In this document: positions 23,020-33,602 of the stretch, piece by piece
Layout: each line of letters starts with the position of its first letter
How positions within the stretch are numbered: the stretch's first letter is position 1
Assembly: GCF_949987515.2 (NCBI RefSeq)
Contig: NC_082692.2
Location: forward strand, 94,001,488-94,065,487
Direction of reading: 5' to 3'
Length of the DNA: 64,000 nucleotides
Origin: Delphinus delphis
Taxonomy: Eukaryota; Chordata; Mammalia; Artiodactyla; Delphinidae
The notes under the pieces: model-generated
Told to the model about the DNA's origin: nothing
The model's input: only the letters and a program-made list of their open reading frames with translations
Databases searched by the model: none
Made by a program: the position numbers and the translations under genes

Positions 23020-23750
23020 TGGATAGCAGCACGAAGTGCCAGCTGGCTCCATGCTTTTTTCTATCAATTAGGCCCTTTTGGTCCCAGAGGTTATGGTCCA
23101 AGAAGCAAAAACGCTAAGAATGTTATAGAATACACGGTTTCTTACAGGGCTGTGATATCGGCCATAGTGGAGCTGGCTAAACAGTTCAGGTATGCCTGTT
23201 GCTTCTGCGTCTCCTGCTGGGGCCGAAGTTGGCAGAGCAATTGATCAGGAAGGAATGGTGGAGGGAAAGCAGGGTGGAGAGCAAGAAGAAAATGGCACCA
23301 ATCAGGGAGGAAAGCTGGAACCCACATCCCTCTCTTGCCACCGTCAGAGCCTCCACCTTTCGCGCTTCAGGTGACCTGCAAGAGAGGCTAGTTTTCTGTG
23401 TCGGGAAGATCAACACGCAGTGGCCCAGGAGCTGGAAAAGCAGGAGGAGGAGACGTGATGGCAGGAGGAGCTGCAGGTTTTGTTGATGCCTCAGGGGCTG
23501 TACTTGGCGACTCAGCACTTGGGAGGGGCAGGTCCAGCGCTGGGGTGCTGGTGTGCTGTGGCGGTGCTGGGCTGTGGCCACACAGCAGCCACGGAGCCCC
23601 AGTCAGGGGCAGCGGGGGTGGAGCTGGGTGTGGCTGGTGCACTGCTCTGATCGCTGGAGTGAGAAAGGATACAACTGATGCTTCTTTCCCACCTTCCACA
23701 TCTCATACACATTGTCTGTTTGTGGCCAGCGCTTTGTAAGGAAGGGAGTT
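23020..23750. other. unexplained GC-richer block
   Basis: This segment is clearly more GC-rich than its surroundings, with open frames of 90-130 codons on both strands. A donor-like 'cag|gtatg' occurs at about 23189 after an open stretch on the plus strand. I cannot match it to a gene or repeat family. An old LTR, a decayed processed gene copy or unique sequence are all possible. Confidence 0.3.
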
Positions 23751-23949
23751 CTGAGAAACACAGCCCCAGTTTACTAACTTGGTGGCCCTGCTCTAGGAGC
23801 ACCACTCAAAATCTTTCATTGATCTTAACTCAGTACCAACTCTGGATACACACTCCTGTACAGTTACGTCTAAGGTTTTCTGCTGCCTTTTGTCTCAAAG
23901 TCCAACCTGATTCCCCTCACATCTGGCAGTATATCATCATGGATAAGAG

Positions 23950-24185
23950 GGGGAGATTTAGGATAAACCTGGATTTCAGTCCTGTGTCTTTCTTACTGTA
24001 TGACTGTGGCTGCCTCTCTTCTTCTTTGAGTCTTAGTTGCCTTACCAGTAAGATGTGGAGAACAGTGGGCCGAACAGTGGGCCATCCACTGGGCTGCTGT
24101 GAGGATTAAGTGGGATATTGCTAAAACGTACTGAACATAGTATCTGGCAAATCATAAAAGTTCCGTGAGTGTAAGTTCAGTGGTG
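23950..24185 (-). repeat. MIR remnant, antisense
   Basis: The order 'gactgtggctgcctctcttc', 'tgagtcttagttgccttacc', 'gctgtgaggattaagtggga' and 'agtatctggcaaatc' follows an antisense MIR from the exon-like core to the 'gtgcctggcacatagtaag' end. Confidence 0.75.
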
Positions 24186-24389
24186 GTATTAGGATATTAT
24201 TTTAGCAGATGACCTTGCTTTCTACCTTATCAAATTGAATTACTTCAAAATTGTTCCTCTCCACCACAAAATTTCTCTTATAATTATCAACTTTCTCATG
24301 GAAAGAAAATGTTCCTGTTTATTTCTAAAGAGAACTCCTTCTTTAGTTTTCTAAATCCTATTTCTCTACCTTTATTTGTTGATCTATTC

Positions 24390-24770
24390 TACAAATGTTG
24401 ATTTATTGCTTATTATAATGCCCAGCAGAGAAATTACACTGCAGTTTGGAACAGATTCCCCCTCATAAAGCTTAGAGATAACCACCGAGAAAGCAGGATG
24501 GTTTCTTATTTTGATAAGTCCTATGATGGAAATAAATGGTATTCTGTGATGGGGTATGACTCCTGGGCAGACTACTTCAGAGAGTGTTGCTGGAAAAATG
24601 TTTTTAGAGAAGGAAACATTTGTAACAGGACCTGAAGCATGAAGATTATCCAAGCTGGGACCACCATGCAAATATGTGCTGAGTCTCATTCTAACTTGGG
24701 GGAATTTAGGGGCACCAGTGAGCCATCAAATGTGCTGGAAAGGGCATGAGAAGAGTTTGCAAGTAAGACG
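24390..24770 (-). repeat. L2 LINE 3' region, antisense
   Basis: Diverged matches include 'gataagtcctatgatggaaataaatggtattc' (split at 24509-24545), 'gcagactacttcagagagtg' and 'acaggacctgaagcatgaag'. This is the usual order of an antisense L2 3' end. Confidence 0.55.
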
Positions 24771-24869
24771 GGGCCAAAGCATGTTTTGTTGGAAGGGAAG
24801 GAAAGCTCACTCTATCCCTTATCTTCATTCTTACTAGTGTTTTCAATTTCTGTCTTTCTACCTGACATT

Positions 24870-25530
24870 TCAGTTCATCTTATAATTATGTTAATGTCTT
24901 TCATTCCCATTAATACATTAAATTCCTTGATTCTGCCAACTCTTCAAACTACTAGTCTAGCTCTCCCATTCTTGCCAAGGCTAAAGTTTTCAAAAGAAGT
25001 TGACAGCTGTTACTTTCTTTCAATTTTTTGCTTTACTTGTGGAATCTGGGCACATTACTCTTTTCGACCTACTGAAAGAGCTTTCTTGAAATTACCACCC
25101 CTACCTGCTAAATCCAGTGAGATTTCCTAACTGGTCTTTCCTTCTACAGTTTTTTAGCCTTTGGAATTCACTGTGTGGTGTCTGTGTCACATCACAATTC
25201 TAGTCCTCTTTGCTTTCTAGGCACCACTGTTGTATCTCCTTAGAGTCAACTTCTTGCTTCTATTCCATAAGTACAGAAATTTCCCAAAGCCTCTGTTCTT
25301 GCTTGTCTTTGCTACTCTTTCCCTACTTTCTTCTTTGTGTGTATCATCCAGTCCTTTGGCTTCAACTATTATCTCTGCCTTGATAGTCACAAATCTGAAA
25401 GTTTAGTCCTCGTAATTCTCTTGCATTGTCATATTTCATTTCTGAGAACTTGGCTAACTGTACCTGGATGTCACTCATGCACTGCCAACTAAATACACTG
25501 AAAGATTATTCTCCCTTCTTCAAGAATGAA
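24870..25530 (+). repeat. L2 LINE ORF2 remnant (copy 1)
   Basis: Weak but ordered similarity to L2 reverse-transcriptase coding sequence: 'ttgaaattaccacccctacctg', 'gtcttgctactctttccc'-like text, then 'catccagtcctttggcttca' and 'tgtacctggatgtcactcat'. There is no reading frame. The call rests on remembered L2 sequence order. Confidence 0.4.
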
Positions 25531-25559
25531 ATCTTCGTTCTCTATTTTCATTTATGATG

Positions 25560-26280
25560 ATTTTACCATTTAAAAATGTAAGGTTATCTTTAACTCCTTC
25601 TCCCACTTCCTCATTCCTCACCCTCAGCTTATCAGCCTTTCTTATATGTTTTCAGTAAGAAAAGAAATCTTCTGTTGCCTTCCATATCTCTCCACCACCA
25701 AGTCCCCAAACTTTCCCCTATTGTGTTCACTTTTTCTCCTACCACCAGTTACAACCTCCCTGAAGACTTTCCTAGTTAGCTCATATCTTCTGTCTTCTGA
25801 ATCTTCCCTCTCTCTGCTGGATCATTCCCATCAGAAAACAAAGACTCTTACCTCCCCCATCTAAACAAAGGCAACCGTAAATGACAATACATCAACCGAA
25901 GCAGATCTTATCCTTCCCTTGATCTAATATCCCTCTTCTGCATCTGCGGAATTTTTCAGCCTTTATTTAAAGCTGAACTTCCAGAAATAATTCTCTATAA
26001 AATATATCAAGTTCTTCACTTTCATTTACTCCTAGTCTTGTTAATATCTGGCCTTTCCCTTAAACTCCATTAAACTACTTTTGTCAAACCCCAACAACCT
26101 TCACGTGGTCGGTTACAAGGATCACAATACTGTTGTCTTGTTGACTCTCTCAGAGTCGCTCAACATGTTTGTGCTTTTTCCTTGTAACATTCTCCTCCTT
26201 TTACTCCTGAGACACTTTGATTTCTTGGTTTTCCTACTATCACCTTAGCTGATGCTGTTTAGGCTTATACAGTTATGATG
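25560..26280 (+). repeat. L2 LINE ORF2 remnant (copy 2)
   Basis: The stretch 26060-26270 ('ttaaactacttttgtcaaac', 'ccttcacgtggtcggtta', 'tcctcctt...gagacactttgattt') resembles a more upstream part of L2 ORF2 than the end of the preceding remnant. This suggests a second fragment rather than a continuation. Confidence 0.4.
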
Positions 26281-27993
26281 ATTATCATTTTTAATCACTT
26301 AGAAGTTTAGCATTCATCCATGAAACAACAAAAAACCCCAATATTTTCATCAAAGACTAACATAAGATTTCTGAGTCTATGATCTATTTTCCCCCATATA
26401 GCAGAGGTTTGAATAAAAAATATTTTCTGCATTGATATTCAGCCAAGGGAGAAGACTAAATAAGTCAACTTGAGTCATGAGGGCAGTCAGAAACCTTGTG
26501 GTAGAGTGGAAGAGTTTTTTAAGGCAGATACAGTACGTGGGAAAGCCCTTGATGCCTTCAGAATATAAGTGAAGGTATGAATAAGAAGAAATTCTTAACA
26601 TTCTCTAGACAATATGCTGGAATTCAACAGTCAACAGTATTGTGCTTCCTTTTTTCCTTAAGGTAACTTCTCATCCTCTTTTATTAACTCTTTTATTAAT
26701 AAATGCATTTATTAATGCATTTTTTGATACACTGAAAATATTTCTGAGCTCCTTCCATGATAAGCACCTCAAAGAAAAATAGGCAGTCTCTGTCAGACAC
26801 AAAGTTGGCAGACGTTCATTTTCCATTCCCCTCTGAGCTTTTCCAGTTTAGAAACTGCGTCAATACAGAACTAGTTTTCTCTTTGATGTACAACAATTAT
26901 TCTATGTCTCCATTAATTCCTGGCATTATAATGCCCAATTTTAATGAAACAAACTTGCTTTGTTGATTTGTTTTTCAGCTTGACAGAATGTAGTGGAAGC
27001 AGCCAATGCAGATAGAATTTGGAATATTATTGCTTAAGATTACATTTTGACAAATAACTGATTCCTCTGAATCTCCCAGTTTTCTCCTCTTTTATCCCAT
27101 TAGAATTATTTGATTTATTACTTCTGGAGACAAGATAAATCACTTTGCCTGGTGTACCTTTAAATCAAAACCAAATAAGGAAACTGGCTTTAATATTTTA
27201 TTCCAGACTTACTTATCTTCACAACCTTTGGCTTAGCCCTGTCAGGAGTGATATGTCAAAGATATCCTTTTATGCAGTGTTTATTCTCCACAATTTCTCA
27301 TCTTTTTAAAATTTATGAGTGTGACCAAAATTGCTAGAAAGAACATCCAGTGAATTTGTCTGTGATTCAATCTTCCAGTTTCTATTTGATTCATTCTCTT
27401 TAATTCACCTTTTATTATTGTGCCCATCTTCTCCTTGTTTACTATTAAATGTAGGACAAAAACCACAACTTCTTTTTCATTAACATTCAAGGCTTTCTAA
27501 AATTTAATGCCAGTGGTGAATATTTATTTGAATTCCTGCTAAGCATCCTTCTTTTCTTTTTCTAGTAACAGTAAAAAGAATGCCATTTGGGGAACTAATT
27601 GTATTCAAGTTTCAGCTGATACAATTTTTATTTTCATGGTTGACTCTGCCACTAGTTCCTGGGCACATACGTAATTCAGGCTTAGGCCATCAGAGCGTCG
27701 CATTCCCAGATCTCCATGTTTGTTATGCCAGGGAAGGGTAAAATCAAAGCTCGTCAAAAGCCAATTATGGAACTTTTGAGAGAGAGATTACTCTCTTTAT
27801 CCCTGAACTTGGAATTTTGTAAATATAAACCTGGAACTCTTTAATTCACCTTACCATCTTGCCTTCATGAGGGGAAAAGCTATATCTGAGAATGAAACCA
27901 ATAAAGAGACAAGCAGATCAGAGAGATGGATAGAAATAGGGTTTGACTTTGATAACATTGATTTAGCTTCTTGATCAAGCCATACCTGAAGGT
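26281..27993. other. unassigned AT-rich DNA
   Basis: I see no recognisable gene or repeat here. A short near-palindromic 'tttattaataaatgcatttattaatgcatt' zone lies at 26690-26721. Confidence 0.45.
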
Positions 27994-28007
27994 TGAGTCT
28001 TTCATTT

Positions 28008-28356
28008 TTTTTTTTTTTAGATGTTGGGGGTAGGAGTTTATTAATTAATTTATTTATTTTTGCTGTGTTGGGTCTTAGTTTCTGTGCGAGGGCTTTCTCT
28101 AGTTGTGGCAAGCGGGGGCCACTCTTCATCGCAGTGTGTGGGCCTCTCACTATCGCGGCCTCTCTTGTTGCGGAGCACAGGCTCCAGACGCGCGGGCTCA
28201 GTATTTGTGGCTCACGGGCCTAGTGCGCGGGCTCAGTATTTGTGGCTCACGGGCCTAGTTGCTCTGCGGCATGTGGGATCCTTCCAGGCCAGGGCTCGAA
28301 CCCGTGTCCCCTGCATTAGCAGGCAGATTCTTAACCACTGTGCCACCAGGGAAGCC
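28008..28356 (-). mobile_element. tRNA-derived SINE (long CHR type), antisense, with internal duplication
   Basis: The head is at 28356 and the A-rich tail complement is near 28008-28060. The flanks share 'tgagtctttca' (from 27994 and at 28357-28367). The body contains a perfect 35-bp tandem duplication at 28190-28224 and 28225-28259. An extra 'agatgttgggggtaggag' sits between the T run and the AATT-rich tail, so the 3' end is also unusual. Confidence 0.92.
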
Positions 28357-28367
28357 TGAGTCTTTCA

Positions 28368-29680
28368 ATTTTTAATTTACATGATCTAATAATTTCCCTT
28401 TCTCATCTCTATCTTTATTTCTTGCTCTCTCTCTTTTCATTGTGCCAGTTTATATATGTTTAAACATTCATATATCAATACTCTTCATGAAATACCTGTG
28501 TCTGAAACGTATTTTAACATTTTCTTAAACACATCATTGACCTCCCAACTCTAACATTTCACCAGTATGAGCCTTTTCTTTCACTTTGAATTGTTTATTT
28601 TGCATTTGTATTATTTATTTTGCTTTCTGAACTTAACATTCACTTCGATTTGGGTAATGAGTTACTTATATTGTGTATTCTGTGATATCCTTCTAACACT
28701 CTTTTTTCTGAACTATCATTTATATATTGTGCTATTGGCCAGCATTTCCAATCTGTAATGGTTACAGTGCCATAGTAGATGCTGTTTATTGACTGTACCT
28801 TGTATTTTGTCCTGTTCCCCACTGTGCCTAGAAGTATGCCCTGCCTAGACGTACTGTGAACATTGTTCAGCTTGTTAAAAGATATGCATGTAGTGAGTTC
28901 ATTTGTGGGGGATTTTAAAAGAGAAACTTTAGATTTAAGTACTCATAGAGGTAGGTAACATAAAAGAGTAAAGCTAATGTAAGACCACGGATCCTAAGCT
29001 GTTGTATTATCTCCAACTTTAACAGTGGCTTAGCCATTGCCCTCAAATCCATTGCCCTTTAAAATACTAAGCTGTGAGCCAGTCGACCACACTGGCCAAA
29101 CTGCCTAATCTAGCCCAATGCTGATGCCCATCCTCTCTGATGAAGGCACCCCTCACTCCTCTAGATTTCAGCTGTCAATGCTGTACTTCTCATATTAAGT
29201 TCTGTAGATCGCAAACTCCTACCTCCTGATACTGGTACCAGAGGGTGAGTAAACATCCCACTGTGGAAATATATTATGTCTTCTAGAAGCCTTGAAGGGC
29301 CAATCATAATTTAAATTTTTTGTATTAAGGGGTTGTTAAATCATTTAACTTGTGTATAATTTTAAATGGAACTGTTCTATTAAAACAAGCATGGGTATAT
29401 TATGAAATAGACTATAAATTTTACATGGAATTACAGTGATAAGTTTAAGCAGTCTTTTTAACCTAATTTCTCATTTTTTTAAACGCTACCTCCTTCCTCT
29501 CAATAAAAGAAAACATTCAATCAAATAGAAAGCTTCCTAGGCATACATGTTCTACTATCTCTAGCTGTTAGTCTTATGTTGGTGAAGTTATTGAGACATC
29601 CTAAAATGATACATTTTGTATTTTCCTTGGACAGTTCAGGAGTATCCCAACATTTATTGAATGATAAGCTCTGTCTAATT
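28368..29680. other. unassigned AT-rich DNA
   Basis: I recognise no gene or repeat here. Confidence 0.45.
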
Positions 29681-29689
29681 GATCTCTAT

Positions 29690-29860
29690 CTTTAGTCCAT
29701 TCAACCGAGCATTGTCTGTCTTCTCTGTGCCAGGACCTGGGTTAAATATTGCAGAGATTCTAGTAGAAACAGCCCCATACTCACAACCTAACAACTCATT
29801 ACGTGTTGTGGGGGAAGGAGTGAACAGCTGTAGACAAGTAGGTGTCCTGGGTTTAACATT
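29690..29860 (-). repeat. L2 LINE 3' end remnant, antisense
   Basis: 'cattcaaccgagcattgtct...tgtgccaggacctgggttaa' followed by 'tagaaacagccccatactca' follows an antisense L2 3' end ('attcaacaaatatt...gtgccaggcactg...cagacaaggtccctgccctca'). It is diverged. Confidence 0.5.
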
Positions 29861-30799
29861 CCCATTTTCATGTATACCTGAGGCACTGGAAAGCCCCAAT
29901 CTTCCACCCTTTACAGTCTTGCTAAGGATGAGTTTAGATTTTCTATGTGGCTAGTCATTGATTCTAGCTGACTTCTGACCATTTATAGCTCACTCCTGCC
30001 ATAATTGATTGTATTTCGTGAGTAAAATGAGGTGCTTTGGAGCATTACTGAATGTGATGATTTGCAAAGGTCTCAAGCTGTACCCATAACATGCGTCAGG
30101 GATTTTTTTTCTCTACAGAGATTTGATGAGTACTGTGGGTACTTTAAAGTTTTCTACTTTTAGGGGTTTATATAGTGATATAAAGTGTGAATATGTCTCT
30201 TCTCATGAAAAGTGAGAAAATGGCAAGTCCCATCTATCCATCTCTTGCATTTTATTTATTTTCATCTAAATATCAAGAAGATTTCCACAAGGTTTTAGAG
30301 GTTTTTTTAAAAAAAATAACTTGGGGGAAGGGGCTCTAATCTTCCTGTTGCATGTGGCTTGAGAAGTTACATAGCCTGGTCTTCTCTTTGTATTTGCAGA
30401 AGGGGCTGGGTCTGGTCTAGGTTTACACAGGTATGCATATATGTGTGATTAATTTATTTAATGTACAAATAAAATGCATCTCCTTTATATAGGAAAAGTC
30501 TTCACTGTGACCATTCCAGTGGTAGCAGTGGTAAATAGTTTCCAAGGAATTATAAGGCTTGACTGGGAAGTTAAAGTTCAAATTAAGCTCCATGCATATC
30601 AACTGGCGTGTGTCATGGGCAATGACAGAGGTAGTGAGATTTACACATAAGTCACAGTCGTATTCCCCAAATAACAGATATTCATGGCTATCCACGATGC
30701 CATGCCCCCTATTATTTTTTACTAGGGAATTATTTTTGCTATCTATCTTACCCAAGGGTTTGAGAAAATTTCTTAGAAGGTGTAGCCTGAGGGACAGGG

Positions 30800-30990
30800 G
30801 TATTGGAATTAAAACCTAATTTTAAATCTCAACTCTGTTGTTCTTTTGCCATTTCTTAACCTCTGAGATCCTGTTTCCTTATTTGTAAAATGGTAGTCAT
30901 GATTATAACACCAATATCATAATAATGCAATTGGTAATAATTAGATAAAATGATGAAATTAAAAGGACTAATAAAGTACATGGCACTTAG
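30800..30990 (-). repeat. MIR remnant, antisense
   Basis: 'catttcttaacctctgagatcctgtttccttatttgtaaaatggtag' (30851-30897) is the antisense MIR core. It is followed by an AT-rich segment and 'agtacatggcac'. Confidence 0.8.
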
Positions 30991-31679
30991 GAGGGAAAAC
31001 GCATTGATCTCATTCTTTCTCCCTCTTTGGTAGTCATGATAAAAAAACAATGAAGTGTCAAAATGATGAAATGGATCACAGATGCTTTTTTGATAGAGTT
31101 GAGTAATATTTTCCACTATTACCCAACTCGTACACCACAGAGTAAATCCAGACCATGTAAACTCAATATATATATTTAAAGTATTTTCTATATTTAACTA
31201 TTTGATCGTTGTACCTGCTACTACTTTATCCTTGTGCTTAGTCAGTTCCTCACCCTTTCTTTGTTGCATCTGGGTGGATGCTGTCTACTTTAGGTTTAAT
31301 GCTTCCTCTACTTGGACTGACAGTAAATTGCCATGTTTGGTACCATTTGCAGATGGGAACCTAATAACCACGAAAACTGTACATTTGTTTTAGTTACTTC
31401 CTGAGAGGTCCTATAACACATTCTTTACAGCTCTAGTACACTCTGCAATTGTATTTCTTAAAAAGAATGATAATTGGTATTTTGGGGTAAGTAAATAATA
31501 TAAAGCCACTATAAAGTAAGATGTGGAGAATACAGGAATATGATATGTATGTAAAAGGATGTTTAATGCAGTGCTGTGTGTAGGGGCAAAACAAAAGGGG
31601 AAATTTGGGGAAGAAGTTAAATATTCATGAATAAGGGAATCACTGAGTAAATTGTGGTTCATTCATGCAGCGGGGCATA

Positions 31680-31768
31680 GGAAGCACGATCCTGGCACAC
31701 TGTAGCCCCAGGGCCACAAGAGTTGCCAGTATACAGTAGAAGCTCAATAAATATTTTTTGTGATTATT
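31680..31768. repeat. L2/MIR 3'-end remnant
   Basis: 'tacagtagaagctcaataaatatt' matches the shared 3' end of L2 or antisense MIR. It is short and preceded by 'cctggcaca'. Confidence 0.5.
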
Positions 31769-32329
31769 AAATTTAATTAGTTAAATCTATATCTTTTGAT
31801 CAAAAATAATGTCCAAAAAAGTGAAAAAGGGAGCTGCATTAAAATGTAAAAATTGGCAAGTGATCCTGTGTGCTTCATAAACATGTGTAGATGTCTATAT
31901 TAGGAGAGTGAGTGGTTTGGAAGGAAGAACCCATACCAGACTGCTAAATTGCTTGGTAGTGATGGCGTGGAAATGGAGGTGGTAGGAAGGAGATACAGAA
32001 AAAGCAAACAACAACAACAAAATCCTTAGGAAAAAACAAAGCTCAAGGCCTATGTTAAATAAAAGTGAAGAATGTAAAGCTCTAATTTTAATTTTTTTCA
32101 CGTATGTACAAAGTTAATTTTTCACATGGAAAAGGACAAAAGATGAAAAAGGAAACTACTGATTTTTATTCGGTAAAGGGATTGTAAGCAATCCTTGTCT
32201 AGAATTTATTATTTAATTTACTTTTGTAATAATGTGCATTATTTATGAAGACAGTAAAGTATAAAGAATAAATAAAAATCCACATAATTACAATTTAGTT
32301 ATAAACACTGCTAACATTGCTTCCTTCCT

Positions 32330-32418
32330 TCCAGTTGTTTGTTTTCTTTTTTCTTTCTTCTCTTTTCTCTCCTTTTTTCCCCTTCCCTTCTCTTCCCTTC
32401 TCTCTTTATTTTCTTCAG
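32330..32418. repeat. polypyrimidine tract
   Basis: About 90 bases are almost all T and C, with irregular TTCC/TTTTC units. I see no clear splice-site context. Confidence 0.85.
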
Positions 32419-32689
32419 CTATTTACCTATCTATCTAATAGAACTGGTATCACTTTGTGAATGTGGTTTTGTATGTTGTGTTAATTAGTGGAAACATTTT
32501 AATGTAACAGTGTCCTTTAAAACATGATTTTGTGTTGACTACTATGCTGTCTGTCATACGGAGATATCATAATTTCCTAACTTATCTTCTAAGGTTTGGA
32601 CATTTAGCTTGTACCACATTGTGCTGCATTCCTATTGTTTTGCATGTAACCAGGATCCTCCTCAAGATAGGGTGAGAGTCTGATTTATT

Positions 32690-32768
32690 GTTATGTTTTG
32701 TACTTCCAGAATAATAACTGTACACAGTAAATGCTCAGTATTTGTTTTTCTGAAATACAGAAATAAGT
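32690..32768 (+). repeat. L2 3'-end remnant
   Basis: 'gtacttccagaataataact...cagtaaatgctcagtatttg' matches the end of L2 ('...agtaggtgctcaataaatatttg'). Confidence 0.5.
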
Positions 32769-33072
32769 AGGCATGTTTTCCTGCCCTGACTGTTAGTAAT
32801 GTCAAACATGAAGATCAATTATGAAATTCACAAATTAGGATTGTATTTACATGTCCACCAACAGAATTTCTTTTTTGGAAGAATGTAATATTTCTTAGCT
32901 TTGTTTGAAGCCATGCATGTTTTTAGTGCTTTCCATTTCTTCAAGTATGCCTTAATTTTTTATGTCCTATATTTCACCAGGAAGACCTGGCTTAAAGCAG
33001 CAGTCAAATGTTCTAATGTTCTGTCATCAGTATTCAACACACATAGTCTGTCCAAATACCACATATCCTTTT

Positions 33073-33096
33073 CTTCTCTCTCTCTCTCTCTCTCTC
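33073..33096. repeat. (TC)n microsatellite
   Basis: About twelve TC units directly border the A/T island. Confidence 0.9.
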
Positions 33097-33602
33097 CATA
33101 TATATATATATATATATATATATTTATGATTTATATATATATATATAAATTTATTTATAATAAATTTATATAAATTATATTTATATAAATTTATATAAAT
33201 TATATTTATATATTTATTTAAATTATATTTATTTAAATTATATTTATATTTATATATTTATATATTTATATAAATTTATATAAATTATATAATTTATTTA
33301 AATATAATTTATTTAAATATAATTTATTTAAATTATATTTATATTTATATATTTATATAATTTATATAAATTATATTTATATAAATCTATATAAATTTAT
33401 ATAAATTATATAAATTTATATAAACTTATATAGATTTATATAAATTATATAAATAAATTTATATAATTTATATAAATCTATATAAATTTATATAAATTTA
33501 TATAAATTTATATAAATTTATATAGATTTATATATATATATTTATGATTTATATATATATATTTATGATTTATATATATATATTTATGATTTATATATGA
33601 TT
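33097..33602. repeat. pure A/T repeat island
   Basis: About 500 bp is almost entirely A and T. It consists of (TA)n edges and a minisatellite-like interior built from 'tatataaattta' and 'tatttaaattata' variants. The motif 'atttatgatttatatatata' lies near the left edge (33122) and is repeated at the right edge (from about 33540). The sequence is highly self-complementary and could extrude hairpins. I see no coding potential. Confidence 0.93.

Noticed and set aside
23060..23190. Open plus-strand stretch ending in a donor-like site, considered as a coding exon
   Set aside because: No acceptor, no recognised protein and no second exon are visible. It is kept only as part of an unexplained block.
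33097..33602. Repeat-spacer pattern suggesting a CRISPR-like array
   Set aside because: The units are short, A/T only and irregular, with no distinct spacers. It is simple-sequence DNA in a mammalian genome.
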